From: UBA1124 sp963933095
GTDB taxonomy: Bacteria; Pseudomonadota; Gammaproteobacteria; Pseudomonadales; Cellvibrionaceae
NCBI GenBank assembly: GCA_963933095.1
Contig: CAWVSV010000077.1
Coordinates: 1 to 11,096, forward strand
Length of the DNA stretch: 11,096 nucleotides
Direction: 5' to 3'
Below, in pieces: positions 5,611 to 11,096 of this stretch; the stretch's first letter is position 1, and every line of letters begins with the position of its first letter. The notes beneath the pieces are model-generated. The model saw nothing but the letters and a program-made list of their open reading frames with translations, had not been told where the DNA came from and made no database searches. Both the position numbers and the translations under genes were made by a program.

Positions 5611-6291
5611 CTATTTTATCAGCTCTTTATGTAATTCTTGATGCAGATTTTTATTTATCCCTTTGTTCATCTCTTTATTCATTTCTTTGTTTAATAGTGC
5701 CTGCACTGATTTTTTTGGGGTTTTGCAAATTTTCTGCATTAGTGCGAAGGAAATATTATTAAGTGCATAGCGCTGTTTAATAGACTCCAGTATAGCTAGC
5801 CATACTTTAGCGGTCATCTCGGCATCAAATAAAGCCCGATGGAAGTTACCCTCGACAGCAAGACCGGCATAATTAACCAGAGTGCCTAGCTTATGATTGG
5901 GCGCATTCTGAAAGAGTCGTCTGGCCGCTAACAGAGAGCAGGTCATTGCGCCGCCATAGCCTCGGTTAATCCTTGTTAACTCCGCATCCAAAAAGCGTTG
6001 ATCGAAGCTGGCATTGTGTGCCAGTAAGTTGTGGTCGCCAATAAAGTCGGCAAACTTATTCATTACCTGTGCGCAGGGCTGGGCATCGGCAAGCATGGCA
6101 TTGCTGATGCCGGTATAACTCTCGATTAAGCCACTGATTCGTAAACCCGGATTCATCAGCTGTTGAAAGCGATCGGTAATTTTACCGTTTTCAATTAACA
6201 CTGCGCCTATTTCTATGGCGCGGTCGCCCATTGTCGGCGATAAACCGGTAGTCTCGAAATCAAGCACAATTAAGCTATTGGCGTTAGACAT
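5611..6291 (-). CDS. DnaQ-like DEDDh 3'-5' exonuclease with repetitive C-terminal tail
   Basis: A 226-residue exonuclease of the DnaQ/epsilon superfamily. All three Exo motifs are intact: ExoI LDFETTG (D11, E13), ExoII AHNASFDQRFL (D97) and ExoIII HRALFDAEMT (H151, D156), giving the DEDDh two-metal active site. It removes nucleotides from 3' ends of DNA or RNA. It is a stand-alone protein; whether it proofreads with polymerase III or serves in repair or RNA turnover cannot be told, and it lacks a GIY-YIG or BRCT partner domain. After the domain (about residue 190) comes a Lys-rich tail of six degenerate four-residue units (N/H-K/Q-E/G/N-M/I/L, 201-224), encoded by a 12-bp tandem repeat. Separated by a terminator from the upstream DUF349 gene, so it likely has its own promoter. 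Confidence 0.9.
   Translation of the reverse strand: MSNANSLIVLDFETTGLSPTMGDRAIEIGAVLIENGKITDRFQQLMNPGLRISGLIESYTGISNAMLADAQPCAQVMNKFADFIGDHNLLAHNASFDQRFLDAELTRINRGYGGAMTCSLLAARRLFQNAPNHKLGTLVNYAGLAVEGNFHRALFDAEMTAKVWLAILESIKQRYALNNISFALMQKICKTPKKSVQALLNKEMNKEMNKGINKNLHQELHKELIK
5620..5691. repeat. 12-bp tandem repeat x6 coding the exonuclease tail
   Basis: Six consecutive degenerate 12-base units in the last 81 bases of the exonuclease gene. In order of translation they encode NKEM, NKEM, NKGI, NKNL, HQEL and HKEL. The first two units are nearly identical in DNA and the later ones drift by third-base and amino-acid changes, as expected for repeats of different age. The frame is kept because the unit is a multiple of three. 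Confidence 0.85.
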
Positions 6292-6318
6292 AGAATCACT
6301 ACAAAAATGAATACAAGA

Positions 6319-6348
6319 AAAAGCCCCAACTACAAAGTTGAGGCTTTT
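6319..6348 (-). terminator. Rho-independent terminator after the DUF349 gene
   Basis: AAAAGCC-C-CAACT pairs with AGTTG-A-GGCTTTT around a 4-base ACAA loop (12 paired bases, one mismatch). Read on the minus strand the stem ends in GGGGCTTTTTC, giving the U-run. It lies between the stop of the DUF349 gene (6380) and the start of the exonuclease gene (6291), so it ends the former and separates the two transcripts. Confidence 0.85.
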
Positions 6349-6379
6349 GATTTTGAACTACAGAGTTTTTCGGTAAATA

Positions 6380-9259
6380 CTATGACTCTTTCATCGCCGC
6401 CAAGCAAAGGTTAAAGCGCTGCCATAAACCGTCGTAGCTGCTCTCAAGAGCAGCGCCAATACTCAACCACTCTAAAGTATAGGTGTGCGGGCTTTCGGTA
6501 TCGATTTTTTCGGCTTGGCCTAGGCCTTGGCTCATCTGAGTAATCTGGTATTGCATACGCTCAGCTTTATAAGCTTCTGGAGTATCAAGGCGGGTGAGAA
6601 TTTCGGCGCGCAGGCACAGCTGCAGCAGCTTGGCTTGATTCTTTTGTTGGCTATTTATATCGTTGGCCGGTGTGTCAAAACGCTGCTGTATTGCTTGCAG
6701 AGCGACTTTGGCGGCGCTTGGACAGTTATTACTGGCAGCCGCCAGAGTCTCTTTAGCGTGCTCGGTGTCTATTTTTTGCCATTCAAAATCACGCACGCTA
6801 TCGCTGGCGGAAAATATCGCCTGCCATGCCTGATCTTGTATTTGCTGCCGTTCACTGCTGCCTTTATTACTAAGTGTTTCACTCAATTGCTTAAATTGAG
6901 CAGACAGTTTTCCGCGTGTGGCGCGAGGAAGATTGCCGATGGCATAGTATTGCTGATTCAGTTCATCAACTTTATGGGCGTTATCTAGAAAATCCTGACC
7001 ATTTAAGGTCTGCAGTTTTTCTAGTTCAGCGATAACTGCCTCGGCTGCTGCCTGATTGGCGGTCTGCTCAATATCCTGTGCCGCAAATTGCTGTTCTCGC
7101 AGGGCAAAGACACTGTCGCAGTGAGCGCGGAAATCACTCCACAATTTCCGGTCGTCTTTGTGATTGCAGCGGCCGGCGTTTTTCCACTGTGCCTGCAGGC
7201 GTTTAATACCGTCGATGGCTTTGCTGTTATCGTCACTGCTGGCCAGTTGCTCGGCTTGTGTGATTAGCTGTTGCTTGGCGGCTTTGCCGATTTGTAAATA
7301 AGCGTCGATACTGGCGCTGATGGTATCGAGGTGTTGCTCGAAGCTGCGCTGTAATTCCTGATTGAGATTGCGCGCTACCGGCGAGTAGCGGCGCCATTCT
7401 TCGCGAGCCAGCTGACGCAGTTGTTCTACGTCTTTACAGTGATCATCGCGCCAGTCGGCTGTATTCCAGTCGTTGCTGTCGATATAGTTCTGTAATTGCT
7501 CGAGCAGCATTTTTCGTTTGGCCAGATTTTCTTCGCGTACTTTGGCCAGGTCGTCAAAATGCTCGTGGCAGGGCTCATAAACTTTATTGGCGACTGTTTG
7601 AAATTTCTGCCACAAGTCTTCGTCCTGGCTCTTGCCGCCTTTACTTAAGCTCTTCCACTCGTCTTGCAGGCGCTGCACATGTGAGGCTAGGTCGGCGGGA
7701 TGTAAGCTACTGCCGACAAGGGCCTCCATTTGGCTGAGCAGTGCTTGTTTTTTAGGCTCGGTAGCAAAGCTGTGCCAGTCGCGGAGTTTGGCAAGGCCGG
7801 TAGCTAAATCTTCGACTTTACTGGCCATTCCCGCTGGTAGCGGGCCTAATGTAGGGGCTAGCTTTTCTACATCGCGGCTGATGCCGGCCACGCGGCGCAG
7901 GTTGTTGTCTTCCACCGCATGCAGGCCACGGCGCAATAGGTCTGACAGTTTACGGCGCTGGCTGTCTTGCTCTTGTTTGAGCGCTTTTTGTGCGGTTTTG
8001 TATTCATTCAGCGTTGTTCGAGCTTGCACAATAATTTCGGCGCAGTGGCTTTCCGCTAGATGCTCAGCGGCACGCAGAATCTTGGCAAGCGCCCGGGCTG
8101 CGGTGTCTTTACTGTCAGTATCATCTTTATTGTCAGCGCAGAGCTTGGCGTTAAGTTCCGCCACTGAACCCTGCTCGGCGCACAGCTGTAAAGTGGCTGT
8201 GGTGTCTTGGTGTAGGCGAATAAATTGCTGTACTACATCAGATAGCATGGCTTCGGTAGCCAGTTCATCAATTTGGTTGCGGCTTAGTTTTAACGCCGTT
8301 GCAAAACTGGCCGTAGTGTCGGCGCTAAAGTTATCGCTGTTGTAAATACCGGCTAATAGAGAGTTCACTTGCACCAGAGGTGCGGCCACCATAGCCAGAG
8401 TCTCAGCGGCAAGAGCTTGCTGTTGGGCGGCCAAGGCAGTAACTCGGTCGGCTTCGGCATCGATGGCGTCAGTTTGAGCTTTTAACTCGGCTTCTGCAGC
8501 GGCTTGCTCGTCGTCAAGCTGCTGTTGATGCAGTGCCAAGGCCTCATTGAAGCGCGATTGTGTCGCAGCGTCTAGTTCGCCCTGTTGTTGTAAGGCTTTC
8601 CAGCGGCGCTGTAGCTGTTCAATTTTTTCACTTTGATCACCTTCAACACGGCTTAATAACTCGGCGCTCTCGCACAGACTGACAGCGCCGGCACTAAGAT
8701 CTGCGGCTTTCTTATTTTGTGCTTTATGCTGGTCGAGCTTGTTCTTGACCAGTTTGTAAACAGCCTTGTCTTTATTTTTACTGCTTTTTAGTAGTTGGCC
8801 TAAAGTATCAAAGTCTAAAATTCTATGAGCGGCGGCCTGGCGTACGTTAGCCACCGCGGCGCTGATGGCCAGATTTAGTAGCGCCTGTGAATCGTTTATT
8901 TGGCCTATCACCTCAAGGCTGGCTTTGGCTGAAAACTGGGTTAGCAGCAATTGTTGCTGGGTGTTCGTGGCACCGTCAACCAAGCTTTCCATGTCGATAT
9001 CAGCGGCATCAAATAACTGGCCTAGGCGAACTTGAGCGGCGCGCTGCACGGTATCACTCGTATTGTTAAGGGCCAGATTTTTCAGGGCCGTGCTAAAAGG
9101 CAACAGGGCGATCGCGGCGCTGCGCAGTGCGTCAATGTTATCACCCTGAGCGCAGGCTAATAGCTCTTCGCTATTAGAACTAGCTAGTGCGGCAATGCGC
9201 TCCTCCAAAGTGGGGGCGGCGGGGGCTTTGCTTTTAAACAGTCGAGATAACAGTGACAT
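6380..9259 (-). CDS. large DUF349 repeat protein
   Basis: A 959-residue soluble, almost wholly helical protein of the DUF349 family, found as one large gene in many Gammaproteobacteria; molecular role not established to my knowledge. The start is put at the ATG at 9259 (MSLLSRLFKSK...), which matches the family's short basic-hydrophobic N-terminus. An in-frame ATG at 9319 adds 20 residues without a ribosome-binding site; both starts have poor Shine-Dalgarno sequences. Layout: HEAT-like helical pairs (about 20-185); an Ala/Gln-rich coiled-coil region (about 205-290); then DUF349 units with the pattern Leu-Gln-x2-Trp-Lys and a later Leu-Trp-x2-Phe, clearest at about 527-570 and 685-718, with degenerate ones near 212-250 and 616-647. 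No catalytic motif is visible. A scaffold or nucleic-acid-associated role would be guesswork. Divergent from the DUF6172 gene and followed by a strong terminator. Confidence 0.88.
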   Translation of the reverse strand: MSLLSRLFKSKAPAAPTLEERIAALASSNSEELLACAQGDNIDALRSAAIALLPFSTALKNLALNNTSDTVQRAAQVRLGQLFDAADIDMESLVDGATNTQQQLLLTQFSAKASLEVIGQINDSQALLNLAISAAVANVRQAAAHRILDFDTLGQLLKSSKNKDKAVYKLVKNKLDQHKAQNKKAADLSAGAVSLCESAELLSRVEGDQSEKIEQLQRRWKALQQQGELDAATQSRFNEALALHQQQLDDEQAAAEAELKAQTDAIDAEADRVTALAAQQQALAAETLAMVAAPLVQVNSLLAGIYNSDNFSADTTASFATALKLSRNQIDELATEAMLSDVVQQFIRLHQDTTATLQLCAEQGSVAELNAKLCADNKDDTDSKDTAARALAKILRAAEHLAESHCAEIIVQARTTLNEYKTAQKALKQEQDSQRRKLSDLLRRGLHAVEDNNLRRVAGISRDVEKLAPTLGPLPAGMASKVEDLATGLAKLRDWHSFATEPKKQALLSQMEALVGSSLHPADLASHVQRLQDEWKSLSKGGKSQDEDLWQKFQTVANKVYEPCHEHFDDLAKVREENLAKRKMLLEQLQNYIDSNDWNTADWRDDHCKDVEQLRQLAREEWRRYSPVARNLNQELQRSFEQHLDTISASIDAYLQIGKAAKQQLITQAEQLASSDDNSKAIDGIKRLQAQWKNAGRCNHKDDRKLWSDFRAHCDSVFALREQQFAAQDIEQTANQAAAEAVIAELEKLQTLNGQDFLDNAHKVDELNQQYYAIGNLPRATRGKLSAQFKQLSETLSNKGSSERQQIQDQAWQAIFSASDSVRDFEWQKIDTEHAKETLAAASNNCPSAAKVALQAIQQRFDTPANDINSQQKNQAKLLQLCLRAEILTRLDTPEAYKAERMQYQITQMSQGLGQAEKIDTESPHTYTLEWLSIGAALESSYDGLWQRFNLCLAAMKES

Positions 9260-9348
9260 AGTGCTGATTCCAGTTGTATTTTCGGTGTACCAAAGCTTAA
9301 AAACCTGTCCAACAGACATCTAGGCTTGGAAAGAGTTAGAGGGTGCTA

Positions 9349-9377
9349 TTGTGGACTAAATGACGGGCGAGTAAAAT
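9349..9377 (+). promoter_or_regulatory. candidate promoter for the DUF6172 gene
   Basis: TTGTGG (9349-9354), a 17-base spacer, and TAAAAT (9372-9377; five of six bases match the -10 consensus). The -35 is poor. Position fits a leader of about 60 bases before the ATG at 9444. Confidence 0.35.
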
Positions 9378-9409
9378 GCATCATCGCGTCCTTGTTGGGC
9401 GGGCACTTT

Positions 9410-9445
9410 CTGGATTACTCCCAGGATCACTCTCAGGATCAATAT
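9410..9445. repeat. 12-bp tandem repeat x3 spanning the DUF6172 ribosome-binding site
   Basis: Three consecutive 12-mers: CTGGATTACTCC, CAGGATCACTCT and CAGGATCAATAT. The AGGA of the third copy is the Shine-Dalgarno of the DUF6172 gene and the copy ends on the first two bases of its ATG. The second copy carries the same AGGATCA 12 bases earlier, giving a second potential 16S contact; the first has TGGATTA. Confidence 0.75.
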
Positions 9446-9749
9446 GAAAAAGACATTCTCACTCGTTCACCCCAAGCTGCACGTCGATCGCGTCAGTGAC
9501 TCCGCCAAGAATGAGATTAAAAAGTACTTCAAGCGCGAGCGCAAAAAAACGCTGCCCGATGATGTCGATTTCTGGGATTTTGACTGCAAATTCGGTAATA
9601 CCGAAGCCGAAGCTAAGACCGTATTCCCGTCCGAGATCAACAAGGCCATTGACGCCGCCGTGGCCGAGAAACTGGAATCTTTTTACGTTGAAGTACTGGC
9701 CAAGACCGGCTTTTTCGAAGGCAAATTGGATTTTGACGAAGACGAGTAA
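9444..9749 (+). CDS. DUF6172 family protein
   Basis: A 101-residue cytosolic protein that I recognise as DUF6172 by its N-terminal MKKTF-x-L-x-HPK, the basic block KKYFKRERKK (26-35), the VDFWDFDCKFG motif (41-51, one Cys), EINKAID (64-70) and SFYVEVLAKTG (79-89). The C-terminus is acidic (DFDEDE). No function is known for the family, and no catalytic set is evident; the basic block next to an aromatic/acidic motif could suit nucleic-acid or protein contact, but that is speculation. The ATG at 9444 follows AGGA by six bases. Transcribed alone, divergent from the DUF349 gene and convergent with the DUF1289 gene, with a shared terminator beyond its stop. Confidence 0.85.
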   Translation: MKKTFSLVHPKLHVDRVSDSAKNEIKKYFKRERKKTLPDDVDFWDFDCKFGNTEAEAKTVFPSEINKAIDAAVAEKLESFYVEVLAKTGFFEGKLDFDEDE

Positions 9750-9768
9750 GTCTTTGGGCTATTCGTGC

Positions 9769-9805
9769 ACAACATTGCTGTATAAATAGCGGTATAAAAT
9801 GTTGT
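9769..9805. repeat. 8-bp inverted repeat after the DUF6172 gene
   Basis: ACAACATT (9769-9776) and AATGTTGT (9798-9805) are perfectly complementary across 21 bases. It lies just upstream of the main terminator hairpin and could form a second stem in the same 3' end. It has no U-run of its own. Confidence 0.5.
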
Positions 9806-9806
9806 C

Positions 9807-9838
9807 AAAAAAGGGGCGCTTATTAGTGCCTCTTTTTT
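9807..9838. terminator. bidirectional Rho-independent terminator
   Basis: AAAAAAGGGGCGC (9807-9819) pairs with GTGCCTCTTTTTT (9826-9838) over 13 positions, two of them G-U wobble in the plus-strand transcript, around a TTATTA loop. The A-run and T-run on the two sides supply a U-tract on either strand. It sits between the convergent DUF6172 gene (ends 9749) and DUF1289 gene (ends 9849) and serves both. Confidence 0.9.
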
Positions 9839-9848
9839 GTACCTGTTA

Positions 9849-10019
9849 TTATTCGGAGTGATTACCCAACCCTTCAAGGCGATCCAAAATGCGCTGTTTT
9901 TGCTCATTGCTGGCTTTTGACCAGTCACATATCTCCTTCAGGGTACGATGGCAGCTCAGGCAAACCTTGTTGTCGCTAAGATTGCATTGATTAGTACAGG
10001 GCGAATGAATGTAGGCCAT
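9849..10019 (-). CDS. DUF1289 family small Cys-rich protein
   Basis: A 56-residue protein, easily missed because of its length. It begins MAYIHSPCTNQC and carries the DUF1289 pattern: Ser-Pro-Cys8-x3-Cys12, Cys20-x2-Cys23, then Arg-Thr-x2-Glu-Ile-x2-Trp (25-33) and a C-terminal helix. Four spaced cysteines suggest a bound metal or iron-sulfur centre, and family members are often annotated as Fe-S proteins, but cofactor and role are unproven; a fifth Cys (C31) is extra. The frame is open from ATG to TAA with family-like sequence throughout, so it is a real gene despite a weak ribosome-binding site (AGG about 13 bases upstream). The bidirectional terminator begins 11 bases beyond its stop, supporting the annotated end. 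Confidence 0.88.
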   Translation of the reverse strand: MAYIHSPCTNQCNLSDNKVCLSCHRTLKEICDWSKASNEQKQRILDRLEGLGNHSE

Positions 10020-10393
10020 GGGGTGCCGATTACCTGAAAATGAATACCCAGTTTACCCGATTCCTGCTGCTAAACGGATGCGTTAGGGTTAAATAGATTA
10101 TTTTTATCTGTGCAATGAAGCTTAATAATTACCATTACTGGCGGTAACGTTTTCTATCACTCGACTTAGCTATAGGTGTTTGAACCTTTAAATCCCATTC
10201 AATAATCGGCTAATACATTGCTCATCTACTGACTTCCACAGCATAAATTACTGCCATATATAGGGGGTATGGGTTACTTAGCACCATGGTTGTCATCTTA
10301 TTTGGGCTTGTCCGTCGGTTACATCTCACCGTTAGCCATCGAGGGTGTTTGAGTTTTGAGCCAATGACGGGCCGATTATAAATACTAGGGCAG
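10020..10393. other. gene-free stretch upstream of the DUF1289 gene
   Basis: About 370 bases with no open frame I can support on either strand. The longest short frame, 27 codons from ATG at about 10268, has AGGGGGT directly against the ATG, too close for a ribosome-binding site. The DUF1289 promoter should lie at the left end, but no convincing -35/-10 pair stands out. TTACC and GGTAA (near 10128-10146) form a small inverted repeat of doubtful meaning. Confidence 0.55.
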
Positions 10394-10771
10394 TTACAAT
10401 ATCAATATTGCCATTATAACTAAGGCCGTAAAGCCAATAATCCACTTGTAAAAACTCCGCTGGCTGGGTGGTTTTTTCTGCTTGGCCTGCTCTTCTAAAA
10501 TTAAACGTGCCATCATGGCATCGGCATCGCCGCGACCTAGGCGCTCGGGTTTAATTGCTGCTGCAAGCCTGTCGCTGGTTGGCGCCGCGGTTGGCAGCAA
10601 TATCTGCTCGGCCCGTTGCTCGCTGGCCTTCTGCTGGTGTTTAATGGCTTCCAATAAAGTAATTAATGCCTTGCGGTCAGTTGTGACTATAGCAGTTAGC
10701 GTCTCAGGTTCACTGGCGCTAATATGGTAGCTGTGGCTGTTGACAACAACAGTGATTTTATCCGTACTCAT
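10394..10771 (-). CDS. putative tail-anchored membrane protein, unknown
   Basis: A 125-residue protein that I do not recognise. It has no signal peptide. Residues 1-107 are hydrophilic: a Thr/Val-rich start (6-28), a helical segment with charged and Gln residues (33-57), a Thr/Ala/Pro linker (60-68), and a notable LGRGDADAMMARLILEEQ stretch (78-95) followed by Lys/Pro residues. The last 18 residues (about 108-125, YKWIIGFTALVIMAILIL) form one hydrophobic helix right at the C-terminus, so a tail-anchored inner-membrane protein with its bulk in the cytoplasm is predicted. The Lys/Arg residues just before the helix fit the positive-inside rule. The ATG at 10771 has AGGAG eight bases upstream, and a good promoter lies about 90 bases upstream. 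It is transcribed as a single gene with no functional clue from neighbours. Confidence 0.72.
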   Translation of the reverse strand: MSTDKITVVVNSHSYHISASEPETLTAIVTTDRKALITLLEAIKHQQKASEQRAEQILLPTAAPTSDRLAAAIKPERLGRGDADAMMARLILEEQAKQKKPPSQRSFYKWIIGFTALVIMAILIL

Positions 10772-10860
10772 ACAATAAACTCCTGGCTGAAAAATGCCCG
10801 CTGCTAGATGCTGTTAAATTTGTAAAAAATTACTCTCGGCCAACTGATATCTTTATTGCC

Positions 10861-10889
10861 AGCATAATTGACACCCGCTGGTCCGTCAA
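10861..10889 (-). promoter_or_regulatory. sigma70-type promoter of the tail-anchored protein gene
   Basis: Read on the minus strand: TTGACG (10884-10889), exactly 17 bases, TATGCT (10861-10866). Five of six -35 and four of six -10 bases match consensus with ideal spacing. Predicted transcription start is near 10854, giving a leader of about 80 bases before the ATG at 10771. Confidence 0.6.
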
Positions 10890-10967
10890 AAAATCTATCA
10901 CAGTTTTATAGAATTTATTTTTTTTGGGAAAAGTAATAAAAAATTCAGTCTCATCAGTGTGATTGTT

Positions 10968-11018
10968 TGACACATTGAGAAATTAAAGCGGCTAGCATGC
11001 GGCCAAAATAATGTGTCA
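10968..11018. repeat. 9-bp inverted repeat near right edge
   Basis: TGACACATT (10968-10976) and AATGTGTCA (11010-11018) are perfect inverted copies separated by 33 bases, which themselves contain the overlapping palindromes GCTAGC and GCATGC. It could be a paired operator, a long hairpin or chance. No flanking target duplication is evident. Confidence 0.5.
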
Positions 11019-11096
11019 CTAAGGGTTGTTTATGTTCTATAGGTCTAGGCTTTTGTGTGCATAATAAAGTTAATGTCATGCTTAAATACTGCTGCT

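Larger units (their letters stand above)
10772..11096. other. gene-free right end of the window
   Basis: About 325 bases without a supportable gene. The part nearest the membrane-protein gene is its leader and promoter (10861-10889). Beyond it come an A/T-rich tract (10907-10943) and a 9-bp inverted repeat (10968-11018). A 41-codon minus-strand frame (10954-11079) lacks a ribosome-binding site. A gene may begin past the right edge. Confidence 0.55.

Noticed and set aside
6527..6988. 153-codon plus-strand frame with hydrophobic stretches
   Set aside because: Antisense shadow of the DUF349 gene; the apparent membrane segments come from complementing Gln/Glu/Lys-rich codons.
7632..8345. 237-codon plus-strand frame, Cys/Ser/Arg-rich
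   Set aside because: Antisense to the Ala/Gln/Leu-rich helical region of the DUF349 gene; its odd composition is what the complement of such codons gives.
9496..9789. 97-codon plus-strand frame
   Set aside because: Same DNA as the DUF6172 gene in another frame; the DUF6172 frame has family motifs and the ribosome-binding site.
9683..9928. 81-codon minus-strand frame
   Set aside because: Runs through the terminator and overlaps both DUF6172 and DUF1289 in the wrong frame.
10482..10730. 82-codon plus-strand frame with hydrophobic content
   Set aside because: Antisense to the tail-anchored protein gene, which has promoter and ribosome-binding site.
10968..11018. Miniature transposable element ends
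   Set aside because: Only 51 bases in all, arms of 9 bp and no target-site duplication; no support beyond the inverted repeat.
10954..11079. 41-codon minus-strand frame near the right edge
   Set aside because: No Shine-Dalgarno, no recognisable motif, and it spans the inverted repeat.

Overview
The window reads as chromosomal DNA from a free-living, probably marine gammaproteobacterium. The support is family content: YggL, DUF1415, a PpiA-like cyclophilin, a DUF349 protein, DUF6172 and DUF1289 proteins, with moderate GC and short intergenic gaps. The lineage (possibly near Cellvibrionales) is inference. I see no phage, insertion sequence, CRISPR, rRNA or tRNA. Most genes are single conserved housekeeping or orphan genes rather than one coherent pathway.

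Left part (1-3576, all minus strand). A probable operon runs yggL -> SpoU-type RNA methyltransferase -> MOSC protein -> DUF1415 protein. The methyltransferase stop and the MOSC start overlap by one base. Upstream lie a small lipoprotein gene, a periplasmic cyclophilin (ppiA-like) and a second, divergent yggL paralogue. A gene-free stretch follows (3577-4096).

Middle (4097-6291). A GFA-type zinc protein (minus) is divergent from an orphan periplasmic solute-binding-like protein (plus). That gene converges on a DnaQ-like DEDDh exonuclease (minus), whose C-terminus is a repetitive four-residue tail.

Right part (6319-11096). A strong terminator precedes a 959-residue DUF349 protein (minus). It is divergent from a DUF6172 gene (plus). 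DUF6172 converges, across an excellent bidirectional terminator, on a 56-residue DUF1289 Cys-rich protein (minus). A gene-free stretch is followed by a small predicted tail-anchored membrane protein (minus) with a recognisable sigma70-type promoter, then about 320 bases without a supportable gene.

The most unusual signal is a set of short tandem repeats at gene edges. Two different CTAG-containing heptamer arrays hold the stop codons of two neighbouring genes. Three separate 12-bp arrays sit at the stop of yggL, in the coding end of the exonuclease gene, and across the ribosome-binding site of the DUF6172 gene. I did not find a clear new multi-gene system; the repeats, the paired yggL paralogues and the unrecognised small membrane and lipoprotein genes are the items most worth following.
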